64,000 bases of DNA from Rhodobacteraceae bacterium IMCC1335 (GCA_039640495.1 CP046864.1:1488001-1552000), one strand, 5' to 3'; shown: positions 19,433 to 28,776, counted from the first letter of the stretch. The notes: generated by a model from the sequence alone, not told the origin. Numbers and translations are program-made.

Positions 19433-20425
19433 TCAGTGCACTTGATCGCCAACCGCAATCCCAAGGTGGTGCGATGCGTGGTGATCGTCCTGAAACATGA
19501 ACCCTGCAAACCCGAGCGCCTTGATTTTCTGCGCTTCGCTTGGATCGCTTGAGGTCACGACAACCTCATATGACGCACCTTCGCCTGAAACACTGATTTC
19601 CCACGCAGGGCGCACATTTTTCAAAAACTGCGAATGCGCGGGGATCATGTTGCGAACGGCCCGATCAGCGGCACCTTCACCCGTCACCAGCATCTTCAGA
19701 CCGTCGTCCAATTCCGATTTTTCGACTTTGGCACAGGTCATAAGAGCATCCATGTCCTTTAGATGCTCCCAAAGAGCATCCAAATCGACCTTGGTCCAGT
19801 CTGCACCAGATTCTTCGATGATTGTATTCACTTCAGAAATTGCACCGAACATTCCTTGGCCCGGTTCCAGTGGGCTGGCGAATGCACCACCGCCACTTTC
19901 ATGGTCTTCATGTTCTTTCGTGTCTTTGGATTCATTTTTCGTTTCTTCGCAGTCAGCCGGGAAGTGCTGGCAATGCAATGCCGCATTACCATGACCCTCT
20001 GATGATGTTTGCGCGGACAGATGTGTCACACCAAAAGCAGCATCGGCTTGAAAAAAATCTGCGGTTATGCCACGCAGCTGCTCTTTTTGGGTAAGCTTCC
20101 AGTTATCTGAGCGATCCCAAAGGTCAAACACAACTTTTCTTGCAGTTTCATAGGCCTGTGAACGATGCGAGTCATCCGCAATAAGTTCCATTCCAAATCC
20201 CCAAAAAGAAAATTCTCTCCAGCTGAGCAGTCCGTCATCATTGGCATCCATTGACAGAAATATGTTTATAGCCTGTTCTTGATGTTCGCCCAGACTGACA
20301 AACCCGTCCTCATTGCTATCCTCGCTGGCAAAGGCAAGCGCCGCTAGATCTCTTCCCGGAGATTGCGCCATGGCCATCGTCCCAAAAATCGTATAAGCAA
20401 CGATCCCCAACATGACTTTCTTCAT
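19433..20425 (-). CDS. Secreted EF-hand calcium-binding protein
   Basis: A 330-residue protein with a signal peptide (about 20 residues, ending MAMA-Q). Two canonical EF-hand loops follow: DSNEDGFVSLGE and DANDDGLLSWRE. A third, DRSDNWKLTQKE, has Trp instead of the glycine at loop position 6. The middle is rich in Lys, Glu, His and Asp and probably flexible; the last 150 residues form an unrecognised alpha/beta domain (DWTKVDLDALWEHL, EISVSGEGASYEVVV, HHASHHLGIAVG). The location is periplasmic or extracellular. The gene is isolated, with AT-rich DNA on both sides. Whether the stop at 19433-19435 is ancestral is doubtful because an EF-hand-like loop follows in frame. Confidence 0.75.
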   Translation of the reverse strand: MKKVMLGIVAYTIFGTMAMAQSPGRDLAALAFASEDSNEDGFVSLGEHQEQAINIFLSMDANDDGLLSWREFSFWGFGMELIADDSHRSQAYETARKVVFDLWDRSDNWKLTQKEQLRGITADFFQADAAFGVTHLSAQTSSEGHGNAALHCQHFPADCEETKNESKDTKEHEDHESGGGAFASPLEPGQGMFGAISEVNTIIEESGADWTKVDLDALWEHLKDMDALMTCAKVEKSELDDGLKMLVTGEGAADRAVRNMIPAHSQFLKNVRPAWEISVSGEGASYEVVVTSSDPSEAQKIKALGFAGFMFQDDHHASHHLGIAVGDQVH

Positions 20426-20822
20426 AAAAATATCTTCACTTAACTAATTAAGCATATGCTCAGCCGTGACTGAGACAGACGCTGTTTCAGTTTTTTGCTG
20501 TGCAGGAACACTATGGGCATGGAAAAATGTTAAAAGTGAGGCATTCTTACGTCAGGGTGTTTTTTATCATTTTCAAAATTTGTTTTTAAATTTTGGCCTG
20601 CTTATGCTTGCTGGCGCGTCTTCTCATCATGTAGGATTCGATTTGAGGTCAAGAAATCGGGCCTGTGTCAGGAAAAATAATTTTCAGTGTATGGTAAGTT
20701 GGCTCAAAGAGGTTTTTTATCTGAATTTTGCAAAGTCAATTTCAAAAAAACGGATCTTTACTCTAAATCCTGCGCGGAAAACGCTGAGGTTGCCCATAAA
20801 AAGAGTGCATTGCCGCCATATG
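20426..20822. other. Intergenic, no supported gene
   Basis: AT-rich DNA between two minus-strand genes. The part next to 20425 must hold the EF-hand gene promoter. No convincing hairpin or small gene was seen. Confidence 0.5.
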
Positions 20823-21851
20823 TTAATTTGCGCCCCATGTATCGGATAGGCGGTAGCCCTGTGGCCAGGGGTCATCCGGATCCAGCATATGCTGGTGAAT
20901 GCCAGTGATCCAACCACGGCCGCTTATTTCAGGAAGAATGGCCGCGATGCCATTTACGTCAGATAGATCTACGATGCGTCCGGAAAACTCTGACCCGATG
21001 ATAGAGCGCGCGGTAAGCGTTTGGCCGAGGCGCATTTTGCCCTTTTTATGCAGAACAGCCATCATCGCAGAGAGGGCAGTGCCGGTTGGCGAGCGATCAA
21101 TCTTTCCCGGTTGAATGGCCACAGCAGATTTCATCCGCAGCTCCTCTTTATCTTCTTCCAATGGGCTTGCGAATTGGCAAAACGAAAAATGCTTCCAATC
21201 GGCATTGGTGGGATGAGAAAAGCGCAATTGCTGGTTGGCAGCGTCGGTTATTTTGCGACCCAATTTGGCAAGATCGGCGGCTTCATCCGCGGCAATTTGA
21301 AATCCTAAAGCGGCGGCATCCACCATCACAAAACTATCGCCGCCAAAGGCTGTGTCGACGCTCAGCGTGCCGAGTCCAGCAACCTCAAGCGGCGCGGCAA
21401 TTTGTTGAGCGAAACTGGGAAGATTTTGAACAAATATCCGTTCAGCCTTGCCGTTCTTGCAATGGGCTTTAATCTGCACCAGCCCTCCGGGGGCCTCAAG
21501 GCTAAATTCGGTGATCGGCTCTTGCATCGGAAGAAGGCCGCCATCAAGCAAAACAGTGGCCACGCAGATCGAGTTTGAGCCGGACATCGGCGGGGTATCT
21601 TCGGGCTCCATGATGATGAAAGCGGCGGCGGCATCCGGGTTTTTGGGAGGGACCAAAAGATTGATATGGCGAAATACGCCGCCACGTGGCTCGTTCAGCA
21701 TAAATTGACGCAGCGTTTCATCTTTGGCGATCCAGTTTCGTTGCTCCCAGATCGTGGCGCCCGGTGGCGGCGCAACGCCCCCAACGATCACATCTCCAAC
21801 TTCGCCTTCTGCATGCGCCGAGATGACGTGGATGGTTTTTGAACTTCGCAT
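20823..21851 (-). CDS. Proline racemase superfamily protein with Ser/Thr in place of both catalytic cysteines
   Basis: A 342-residue protein with the family head [23 protein letters not shown] and the two active-site loops. In proline racemase and 4-hydroxyproline epimerase these read MCGH... and DRSPCGTG; here they read MSGSNS (Ser90) and [11 protein letters not shown] (Thr256). Trans-3-hydroxyproline dehydratases keep Cys in the first and have Thr in the second; Ser/Thr is not one of the pairs I know. The reaction may therefore be a dehydration or an unknown step on a hydroxyproline-like or cyclic imino acid. No other hydroxyproline catabolic gene is adjacent. Family assignment is firm, substrate unknown. 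Confidence 0.85.
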   Translation of the reverse strand: MRSSKTIHVISAHAEGEVGDVIVGGVAPPPGATIWEQRNWIAKDETLRQFMLNEPRGGVFRHINLLVPPKNPDAAAAFIIMEPEDTPPMSGSNSICVATVLLDGGLLPMQEPITEFSLEAPGGLVQIKAHCKNGKAERIFVQNLPSFAQQIAAPLEVAGLGTLSVDTAFGGDSFVMVDAAALGFQIAADEAADLAKLGRKITDAANQQLRFSHPTNADWKHFSFCQFASPLEEDKEELRMKSAVAIQPGKIDRSPTGTALSAMMAVLHKKGKMRLGQTLTARSIIGSEFSGRIVDLSDVNGIAAILPEISGRGWITGIHQHMLDPDDPWPQGYRLSDTWGAN

Positions 21852-22156
21852 ATATCCTCCGCTTTATACAGCGAGGATGCGGGTGATTGCCGGCGCTTAC
21901 AAGAGCGATTTGGCGGAGATCCGCTTTGCGCCGTAAAGAATTGCAATGCCCGTCATTATGGGATGATCCCCGCCGGGATATTTTGGGTTGATCCAAAACA
22001 ATCGATATGGATCAAAGCGTGGGAGCGGGTTGTTTTAAGCCCGTTCTTGGGTGTTTTTGTATTTATTGCATGCTATCTGCCGCCTGCTATGAGCTGCGCG
22101 GTAAGGTTGGCGGTATGCCCGCCATTGATCTTAAGGCCATTGCCGAATTTTTCGAC
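21852..22156. other. Intergenic, no supported gene; left edge of accessory island
   Basis: Holds the promoter of the proline-racemase-family gene and a change to accessory DNA. No RNA gene or attachment-site core could be defined by eye. Confidence 0.4.
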
Positions 22157-22327
22157 TTATTTGGTCGCTTGTTTTAACTGCGCAGCGCTGGCTTTTGCCG
22201 ATGAGCCAAGTTTTTTCGCGCTTTTTTCGGCCTTATCACCGGCTACGGTCAAGTTTTTAAGCTTCACCTCGCCCTGCTCAAGATCTGATGTATCCAACTC
22301 AAGCACGAGCTTTACAAAATCAACCAT
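22157..22327 (-). pseudogene. N-terminal fragment of a phage tail tape measure protein
   Basis: A 56-residue ORF starting MVDFVKLVLELDTSDLEQG, then LKNLTVAGDKAEKSAKKL, ending at TAA. This is the characteristic beginning of tail tape measure proteins (normally 600-1500 residues), with a strong GGAGGCCTC ribosome site just before ATG 22327. The rest of the gene is absent, so it is a prophage relic that may still be translated as a micro-protein. Recognition is from sequence pattern only. Confidence 0.55.
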
Positions 22328-22496
22328 GAGGCCTCCTTTTTGAAATTGTAACAACTTGAGTGAACCTTGGTCTTTTCAACCAAAGGTTTTTTCTGAGCTA
22401 TTGTAATGAAGATTATTTAAGCAGCGCTTATGGCGCTTGGATTATCCAGCTCAGTTTGTTTTTTGTAGTAAACTTATCAAAACGAAGCTCTAGTGC

Positions 22497-23417
22497 TCAA
22501 AGCAAATTCATCTGGCGGGCACCTGGCCTGTGCTCAACAACCTTTTCCACGTAAATGGTTGTTATTAAACTGGACGCGGATATGGACTGCTCTTCGCGCA
22601 GCTGACAGCGTATAGTATCGTTAGCGTGGAGCGTCACCTTTCCCTTTTGGACGTCATTTTGAAAGTCTGAGTCTTCCATTTCAGCCAAAAAAGGGCGCTC
22701 ACCGCGAGTGGAGAAACGCCATTTATAACCGAAAGTAAAATGCATAGTCACGATCTTTAGCCAGGCTTCACGGCGTGTTGTTTCTGTGCCTGGTTCATCG
22801 GCCTCTGGCGGTTTTTTAAAAGACGTGAGATCAGTCTTAGTGAGGCGAACAGCTTTGATCGCTTCGGTATCGGCTCCAATTCGAAGATAGTCGAGACCAT
22901 CTACTTGAGAAGCATTTTTTCCAAGATCCGCGATGGCTTCCCGTGTCGGAGAATCTTGCATCAGTTTTAAGGTCCGTTCATCCACCAAGAAGTTGTTCCG
23001 GTTGTTAGTTATCTCGGCAGTGCCATCTGACTTCAGTTTAACTTTGTCTGGAGGTTTGCCCTTCAACGCTTTCACTGCTGCGATTAAGCCAATGGTTCCA
23101 CCGACGGTGATGGTGGTCCCCTTAATAATAAGATCCATGACCTGATTGGCTGCATCCACCCTTTGTTTATGGGCATCGACAGTATCTAGCATGTCCGTCA
23201 ACCAACCAACATCCATTGTGAGCGCCACGACGAAAGACCCCTCATCAGTAGTGGCCATTTTCAAACGCGCATTTGCCCTGTCGCCATTTAGTGCCTTGTT
23301 GGCAGCTTGAACTACATCTCCTAATGCCAGAAGGGTAGGCGCAAGATCGCGTACATCGATCTCGCCTTCATCGAAGGGATGGCCTTCAAATGCTATCTCA
23401 AATTTCGCTTTTGACAT
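22497..23417 (-). CDS. Uncharacterised accessory protein with central hydrophobic segment
   Basis: About 306 residues. The N-terminal 90 residues (FEIAFEGHPFDEGEIDVRDLAPTLLAL, then NGDRANARLKM, EGSFVVALTM) form a repeated pattern that I recall from unnamed proteins in genomic islands. A hydrophobic helix or hairpin lies near residue 105-130 (TTITVGGTIGLIAAVKAL); the C-terminal 180 residues are soluble and mixed, with KIVTMHFTFGYKWRFS. ATG 23417 follows GGAGGT by ten bases. The upstream secreted-protein gene ends 20 bases away, so the two are likely an operon. No function can be given. Confidence 0.7.
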   Translation of the reverse strand: MSKAKFEIAFEGHPFDEGEIDVRDLAPTLLALGDVVQAANKALNGDRANARLKMATTDEGSFVVALTMDVGWLTDMLDTVDAHKQRVDAANQVMDLIIKGTTITVGGTIGLIAAVKALKGKPPDKVKLKSDGTAEITNNRNNFLVDERTLKLMQDSPTREAIADLGKNASQVDGLDYLRIGADTEAIKAVRLTKTDLTSFKKPPEADEPGTETTRREAWLKIVTMHFTFGYKWRFSTRGERPFLAEMEDSDFQNDVQKGKVTLHANDTIRCQLREEQSISASSLITTIYVEKVVEHRPGARQMNLL

Positions 23418-23437
23418 TGCTGCATTTACCTCCGAGC

Positions 23438-23704
23438 CTAATTGACATTGCACGCTCCGCGACCTTGAATAGCGATTATGGCGTTTTTCACCGAACGCTC
23501 TTGTCGCGCCTTAAATTTTGCGGTGGGTTCAAACTGGGATTTCTTTATAGGAAAGTTGTTTGCAAACTCTTGCAGTTTCGATCTTGATACAGCTTCAACG
23601 CTCTCTCCTAAAACAAAAGGGCATTGATCTACCTCTTCTGTCAGTGCGGGCTTGGTGAACATCATACAGGTTACTAGGAGGATTTTGAAACTCTTTAACG
23701 GCAT
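23438..23704 (-). CDS. Small secreted protein of unknown function
   Basis: An 88-residue protein with a signal peptide (MPLKSFKILLVTCMMFTKPALT, cleavage likely before EEVDQC), two further cysteines (DQCPF and GACNVN) that could form a disulfide, and a central FEPTAKFKARQERS segment like the ETTAEFEAR motif found in periplasmic proteins. It lies just upstream of the 22497-23417 gene and is probably cotranscribed. Confidence 0.55.
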   Translation of the reverse strand: MPLKSFKILLVTCMMFTKPALTEEVDQCPFVLGESVEAVSRSKLQEFANNFPIKKSQFEPTAKFKARQERSVKNAIIAIQGRGACNVN

Positions 23705-24026
23705 GAAACTCTAAACAAAAACTTCTACACTATTGGTACCGTCAAAATACTGCGGTCATATTTCGCTGCACTAAGGCAATGATATGCAAACCTCTTCATC
23801 ATAGAAAAAGGGCTTTTTTGTGGCTGAAAACGAGACGGCGCTGCAGTTGCGCCACACTGCACTGCGGCTTCGATCTGATCTAGATCTGACATTCTGAGAT
23901 TAATCGCAAAATTGGCTTTTTGATAAAGGGGAAATAGTTTTTACGCAGCGCGTATGATGCCATTTGTGAATATCTGAAAAGGCGCTCAATTTATCCCTAT
24001 TTAAAAGCCGGGCAGGTCAGCCTGTT
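23705..24026. other. Intergenic, no supported gene
   Basis: AT-rich DNA upstream of the small secreted protein gene and next to the recombinase relic. Nothing recognisable. Confidence 0.4.
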
Positions 24027-24267
24027 TTGAACGCTTTATTCAGGCGTGGCAAACAGCGCGCTTATGCGCGCCGCCGCCCGCCGCGTCTGCCGTCACGCCC
24101 GCAGGCCTCGCCGCTGCTGCGCGGAATTCTGCTGTCCGTATTGGTGATGCCCTATCGTTTCTCCTCTTCGGGAAAATACCAAGTGAGAGCAGCAGAACAA
24201 TTCCGTGACCTGTCCAGTCAGCGAAACTGTGGGACTGCGCAGGATGAGGCCACGCGTATCTTTGACG

Positions 24268-24584
24268 GGACGACGAGAGCTTTGGCTGCTGCAAAGACTA
24301 GAGGTCAGTTGTCGGCAGCCCACGACAAAAAGGACAAGAATGGGTTGATTGGGCGTACTGTTGCGAAAGAGTATTGCCTCAAAGCAGTTACAGCCAAGAA
24401 GCAATACGCCAACGCTAAAGCTGAGAACCATAAACCCCTGTTCGACAGATTGAACCCTGATGGGCGGATGTCAATGAACTCTATGGCTCAAGCTCTAAAT
24501 GCTGAAGAGATCCCAACGCCTAGCGGTAGAGGCAAATGGCAGAACGTCACGGTGAAGCGGATCTACAATAGACTTGCCGCCTGA
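24268..24584 (+). pseudogene. C-terminal remnant of a serine recombinase/resolvase
   Basis: The segment reads TTRALAAAKTRGQ, which matches the RTKAALAAAKARG linker that follows the catalytic domain of small serine recombinases, and ends LNAEEIPTPSGRGKWQNVTVKRIYNRL, the conserved C-terminal DNA-binding end (LNARGIPTPRGGKW...TVRRVL). The catalytic N-terminal domain is missing: upstream in-frame codons (24027-24267) are basic and low-complexity and do not resemble it. This marks a mobile-element relic within the accessory island. Confidence 0.65.
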
Positions 24585-24623
24585 ACACCCTCCAGTGGAA
24601 AATGACCCCACCTCAGGTAGGTT

Positions 24624-24782
24624 CTATGCGTTTGTATCCATGCATTGCTGGGTTTCAGGGTTCCAAACCTGTCCTACAGCGCAAGACATCGTTACGTCTT
24701 TGCCATGATTGCCGCATCCGTCAGCTAGGACGGCTGGGGTGCTTAGAATTAAAGCGAAAATCGAAGTTGTGATAAATTTCAT
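24624..24782 (-). CDS. Small secreted cysteine-containing protein (52 residues)
   Basis: A short gene with a clear signal peptide (MKFITTSIFALILSTPAVLA) and a 32-residue mature part with four cysteines, DGCGNHG, MSCAVGQVWN and QQCMD. The SCAxGxxW...C pattern is common in tiny secreted proteins of Rhodobacteraceae, which are sometimes misannotated as adenylosuccinate lyase. AAGGAG sits seven bases before ATG 24782. The role is unknown; two disulfides are likely. Confidence 0.72.
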   Translation of the reverse strand: MKFITTSIFALILSTPAVLADGCGNHGKDVTMSCAVGQVWNPETQQCMDTNA

Positions 24783-24894
24783 CTCTCATCTCCTTTTTGA
24801 CTGATACAAAGATAAGTCAATCAATAAGCTAAACAACGCACAAGTTGTCGCATTCCCTCAACAAGACAAGCCTTGAGTTCGGCATTAGGTAATA

Positions 24895-25275
24895 TCAGAC
24901 ATCAATTGTTTCGGGCGATGATGGCGAATAAACCTCTAACAATTCAACGTCTGCTGAATAATCAAGCAGGTCGTGTGCTGCAGTCGGTGGATGATAAACA
25001 AAATCACCTTTTTCTAACAGAAACTCACCTTCGTTTTCATACCAGAATTTAACCCATCCATTTAAAACATATATCATTTGGAAGGTCATTTCGTGATAGT
25101 GCTTTCCAGTAGAATGCCCCAACTCCTTTGCCCTAGTAACTTGCGCACCAAAAGCGCCATTTGTGGCAGTAGCTAAACCTAAGTCTCGTGCAGATAGCCA
25201 AGTTCTAAACTGGTCATTCTCAAAAGTAGCGTTCTTAGCTCTGGAGATGCAGAATTTTTCACTATGATTATTCAT
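24895..25275 (-). CDS. Cupin-domain protein
   Basis: A 126-residue single cupin. Motif 1 is GKHYHEMTFQMIYVLNGWVKFWYE with two of the metal-binding histidines; motif 2 is GDFVYHPPTAAHDLLDYS. Length and shape match small cupins that bind a metal and act as isomerases, dioxygenases or sensors; no substrate can be inferred. Its neighbours are accessory genes and its codons look AT-richer than the housekeeping genes to the left. Confidence 0.8.
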   Translation of the reverse strand: MNNHSEKFCISRAKNATFENDQFRTWLSARDLGLATATNGAFGAQVTRAKELGHSTGKHYHEMTFQMIYVLNGWVKFWYENEGEFLLEKGDFVYHPPTAAHDLLDYSADVELLEVYSPSSPETIDV

Positions 25276-25340
25276 ATTTGTTCCTACGAATTGCTTTACT
25301 GTATTAGTGGTTCATACAGTATTTTGGTCGTTTCGGCCAA

Positions 25341-25887
25341 TTAAGTATAGTGAGATTGAAAAGATAAACTCACTGAGCGGTGAGGTTGCAGAGATAGCAG
25401 TTGGTCATAATCAGGCACAAGATAAGAAGTTTGGGTTTGTTGATGAGGATGCGAACCTAAATTGTTATAGATCAAATGAAGCAAGGTCGGGGGCATTAGA
25501 TGTCCGTCTGGGCCGCGTTCACTTAACCTGAGCCACTCTTTTGGATTTAGGCTGACAGCCTTCATGAAACCCTCACACCAAGTACCGCAACAGATGTCCT
25601 GCTTTGGCTTGCCAGAATATTGGCTCGACAACCATCATCGGATCATGAGTAAGACCTTGAGCGATCTCCATATAGAGATCAGTAAGGGTACTCACGGCCC
25701 AATCAGGTAACTCTTTTGGCTCAACGCCAAGCCCTGCTGCCATCCACACATCAGATGAGATTGAAGAGGGAGAACAAATCACACCGTGAAGCAGACCATC
25801 AAGATCAGAAAGCATCATAGAATCCTCTGGGCTTTCGTCAGAAGACAAATACTGGTCTAGTTCGTTTGGGTTTGCGCTTTCCGTCAT
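25341..25887 (-). pseudogene. UPF0149 (YgfB/YecA-like) family gene broken by a frameshift
   Basis: The first frame (25887 down to 25573) encodes MMLSDLDGLLHGVICSP with the SDLDGFLTGV-type start of UPF0149 proteins and runs to a TGA after GHLLRYLV. The other frame, open over the same region, continues with WCEGFMKAVSLNPKEW and GHLMPPTLLHL, which is the conserved second half (DWCEGFM.A) of the same family. A one-base slip near 25575-25580 explains both. The protein normally has about 180-220 residues and sometimes a C-terminal SEC-C zinc domain, absent here. Could be a sequencing error, but several nearby genes are also broken. Confidence 0.65.
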
Positions 25888-25973
25888 AAGGCAAGTCTAA
25901 TATTGATTTGTGATGCAGAGCCAAGCTTTATTAAGGTAAGAGAAAATAGGCGTGTAGCTCATGGAGGAAAGTG

Positions 25974-26765
25974 ATGAAATTCGTACAGTTAAGTGATGTC
26001 CATCTTGTTGCAGGTGGTGGCGAGTTAAATGGTTGCTTGCCTTCGCAGAGACTTCGTTCTTGCCTTGATGATATTTTGCAATGGCACAGCGATGCTGAGT
26101 TTTGCGTTATTTCTGGCGATCTAACAGAGTTTGCAGAGCCCGGGGCATACCAATTGTTAAAAGATATGCTAGGCGCATTTCCACTGCCTTACTTTTTGAT
26201 GATGGGAAACCACGATGACCGTGATGTTTTCCTGAGAATATTTGATAATTATCACCAAGATCCAATGGGTTTTATACAGTTCAAATATCAGTGCTCTGCT
26301 GGAACTTTTATTTTTTTGGATACGAGTAAAGAGGGGGCTGATGAACACGAAGGCCAACTTTGTGATGCTCGCTTAGAATGGTTGAAAGAGCAGTTGATTG
26401 CCGCAGAGCACGAGCCGGTATTTATCTTTATGCATCATCCACCCTTTGAGATTGGTGTTAGTTATGTTGATGAGATTAGTCTTATAGACAGTGAAAAGTT
26501 TGCGCTTGTTCTAAAATATGCGAAAAACTTGAGGCATGTTTTTTTTGGCCATGTTCATCGAATGACATCTGTCAATTGGAAGGGTATCCCTTTTACTAGC
26601 CCACCGAGTTTGAATCATCAAATTCCGATGGTTCCAGAGAGCGTAGATGGTGAGTTCTGTGATGAACCTCCTGCTTATAGCGTGGTAAACGTGACGACAG
26701 AGCAATTAGTTGTGCATTTTAACACCTTCCTACAGCGTAATCCGCTACATCAAACGTTGTTATGA
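25974..26765 (+). CDS. Calcineurin-like metallophosphoesterase (CpdA/GpdQ type)
   Basis: A 263-residue binuclear metal phosphodiesterase. All five motifs are present: DVH (LSDVHLV), GDLTE, GNHDDR, the HH pair in FMHHPPF and GHVHR. This arrangement is that of class III cyclic-nucleotide phosphodiesterases and glycerophosphodiesterase GpdQ; the true substrate (cAMP or a phosphodiester nutrient) cannot be told. ATG 25974 follows GGAGGAAAG. The stop overlaps the start of the EamA transporter by four bases, so both are translated together, suggesting that the transporter handles its substrate or product. Confidence 0.88.
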   Translation: MKFVQLSDVHLVAGGGELNGCLPSQRLRSCLDDILQWHSDAEFCVISGDLTEFAEPGAYQLLKDMLGAFPLPYFLMMGNHDDRDVFLRIFDNYHQDPMGFIQFKYQCSAGTFIFLDTSKEGADEHEGQLCDARLEWLKEQLIAAEHEPVFIFMHHPPFEIGVSYVDEISLIDSEKFALVLKYAKNLRHVFFGHVHRMTSVNWKGIPFTSPPSLNHQIPMVPESVDGEFCDEPPAYSVVNVTTEQLVVHFNTFLQRNPLHQTLL

Positions 26766-27625
26766 ATTCATACGGTTTAGCATTCGTACTTATGGCCGCT
26801 GCTATACATCCGTTTCGGGATATTTTTCTGAAAGGCTCAAGGCATCCTATTTCGGCCTATGCCAGTATATGCTTAATTTGGATTTTTATCTCTATTATTC
26901 ACGTTTTAATATTTAATGAGGATTTGAGATTACCAGTATCTTATTGGCCTTATGTTGTGGCTTCTTCACTTGGCTTAATCATCTATTACTATGGAACTTT
27001 AAAAGCATTAGAGCGGGGGAGCCTCTCGGTTTATTATCCAATTATCCGTTCATCGCCGTTGGCTATCGTGTTTGTAAACTGGCTAGCCTTTGATCACTCT
27101 TATGAGCTTAAAGTTCTCTTGGGGATTGGCTTGGTATTAATTGGAGTATTTATGCTTCAAAAATCTGCGAGGGGAGTGACTGGCGACAAGAAAAGCTTGT
27201 ACTTAGCACTTTTGGCTATGCTGGGATCAGCAGCCTATACAGTGGCCGATGCTAACGCTATGTCGGTAATATCACCCTCGGTATTTTTGTTTTACGTCTA
27301 TATTATTGTCACTTTGGGATTGTTCGGATTGGGCCTTTCTGAAACCAGAAGTATAGCGAACTCAATGTCTTTACTTAAAACCAATTTTGCAAATGCACCA
27401 CAACGAATTATTTTAGCAGGTGTGTCGTCTTACGTTTCCTATTATTTGATACTCTGGGCCTTTAAGGTGGGGTCAGAGGCAGCAGCTGTGAGTGCTATTA
27501 GACAGGTTTCAATTCCTTTGGCTGTGGTGTTTGCCACGATTGTTCTGAAAGAAAAGAAGTTTTTTTATAACATTTGGTGGGCCAGCTTTGTTGGGGTCGG
27601 TGTTATTATTATTGCAATTGAATGA
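26762..27625 (+). CDS. EamA/DMT-family transporter
   Basis: A 287-residue ten-helix drug/metabolite transporter made of two EamA repeats, with IIYYYGTLKALERGSLSVYYPIIRSSPL in the first and SYVSYYLILWAFKVGSEAAAVSAIRQVSIPLAVVFA in the second. The ALxxG...Y/P-I pattern is the usual EamA core. It overlaps the metallophosphoesterase gene by ATGA and belongs to the same transcript. Direction and substrate are unknown. Confidence 0.85.
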   Translation: MNSYGLAFVLMAAAIHPFRDIFLKGSRHPISAYASICLIWIFISIIHVLIFNEDLRLPVSYWPYVVASSLGLIIYYYGTLKALERGSLSVYYPIIRSSPLAIVFVNWLAFDHSYELKVLLGIGLVLIGVFMLQKSARGVTGDKKSLYLALLAMLGSAAYTVADANAMSVISPSVFLFYVYIIVTLGLFGLGLSETRSIANSMSLLKTNFANAPQRIILAGVSSYVSYYLILWAFKVGSEAAAVSAIRQVSIPLAVVFATIVLKEKKFFYNIWWASFVGVGVIIIAIE

Positions 27626-27867
27626 TGGCCAGTATTCTGAGCCTAAGCCCTTCGAATGTCTGGCACCAGATTATTGAGTAGTATTGTCATCATAGCGGCA
27701 CCATCACTACCGTCACGTAGTTCAGCTCAAAGGTGTTATTTCGAACAAGCAGGGATATTAGGCATTAGTGCGATGGGCTAAAGCGTCACTTAAATTCAAG
27801 ATCAGTTATTGAATGCTTCGGCCTAACACATATCTGCTTATAATGCTAACGAAACAAAGGTTCTGTT

Positions 27868-28776
27868 ATGATTAAGACTGCAATGCTTATGGCTGCCATG
27901 ACTGCCCTATTCGGCTTCGCAGGTACGATGCTTGGGGGCTTTGAAGGTCTCCTCATAGCTATCATATTGGCCATAGCAGTTAATCTTTTCGCTTGGTACA
28001 ATTCAGATAAGATGGTTCTTCGAATGTATGGGGCTAAAGAGGTTCCTCGCGGTCATCCCCTTTATGAAATGGTAGCTGATCTATCACTAAATGCCGAGCT
28101 GCCAGTGCCAAAGGTTTACGAAATACAAAGCGATCAACCCAATGCGTTTGCAACTGGCCGTAATCCTGAAAACGCTGCAGTTGCTGCTACTACAGGGCTT
28201 TTACAAAGGTTAAATCAGAATGAGATAGCAGCAGTAATGGCACATGAACTGGCCCATATTAAGAACAGAGATACAACGATCATGGTAGTCGCAGCTACTT
28301 TTGCTGGAGCCATTTCTATGTTGGCCAATTTTGCAATGTTTTTTGGTGGGCGAAGAAACAATAATATGGGCTTTATTGGGTTGATAGCGATGATGATCCT
28401 AGCACCTCTGGCTGCATCACTCATACAAATGGCAATTAGTCGTAGTCGAGAATACATCGCCGACAGAGTTGGTGCTGAAATTTGCGGCAACCCCTTATGG
28501 TTGGCCTCCGCCTTAAAATCCATTCAAGGCTTTGCTTCCAAAATCGACAATCATGGAGCAGAAAGAAATCCTTCTACAGCCCACATGTTTATTATAAACC
28601 CTCTCCATGCTCATGCACACGACAAGCTATTCTCAACTCATCCAAGTACAGCAAACCGAATTACTGCTTTAGAAGCTATGGTTGGCAAGGTGAAACCGAA
28701 CCAATCCAACCACCGATCCTCCATCCCAAAGACCGGCCGTAGAACACGCACAGAGAACCCTTGGGCTGATAGATAG
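27868..28776 (+). CDS. htpX: Zinc metalloprotease HtpX
   Basis: A 302-residue membrane M48 protease for quality control of inner-membrane proteins. Two helices at the N-terminus ([29 protein letters not shown]) precede ARPPAA-like cytosolic part, zinc motif [12 protein letters not shown] (HEXXH) and the third ligand in [14 protein letters not shown]; two further helices lie in between. The length is typical. It is the last gene of the accessory island; many roseobacters keep htpX in the core genome, so this may be the island's right border. Confidence 0.93.
   Translation: MIKTAMLMAAMTALFGFAGTMLGGFEGLLIAIILAIAVNLFAWYNSDKMVLRMYGAKEVPRGHPLYEMVADLSLNAELPVPKVYEIQSDQPNAFATGRNPENAAVAATTGLLQRLNQNEIAAVMAHELAHIKNRDTTIMVVAATFAGAISMLANFAMFFGGRRNNNMGFIGLIAMMILAPLAASLIQMAISRSREYIADRVGAEICGNPLWLASALKSIQGFASKIDNHGAERNPSTAHMFIINPLHAHAHDKLFSTHPSTANRITALEAMVGKVKPNQSNHRSSIPKTGRRTRTENPWADR

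Noticed and set aside
24027..24267. N-terminal part of the 185-codon ORF that ends in the recombinase tail
   Set aside because: Very basic and low-complexity, no ribosome site, and no resemblance to a recombinase catalytic domain.
25307..25531. 74-codon plus-strand ORF
   Set aside because: Lies antisense to the second half of the UPF0149 gene and shows no family-like sequence.
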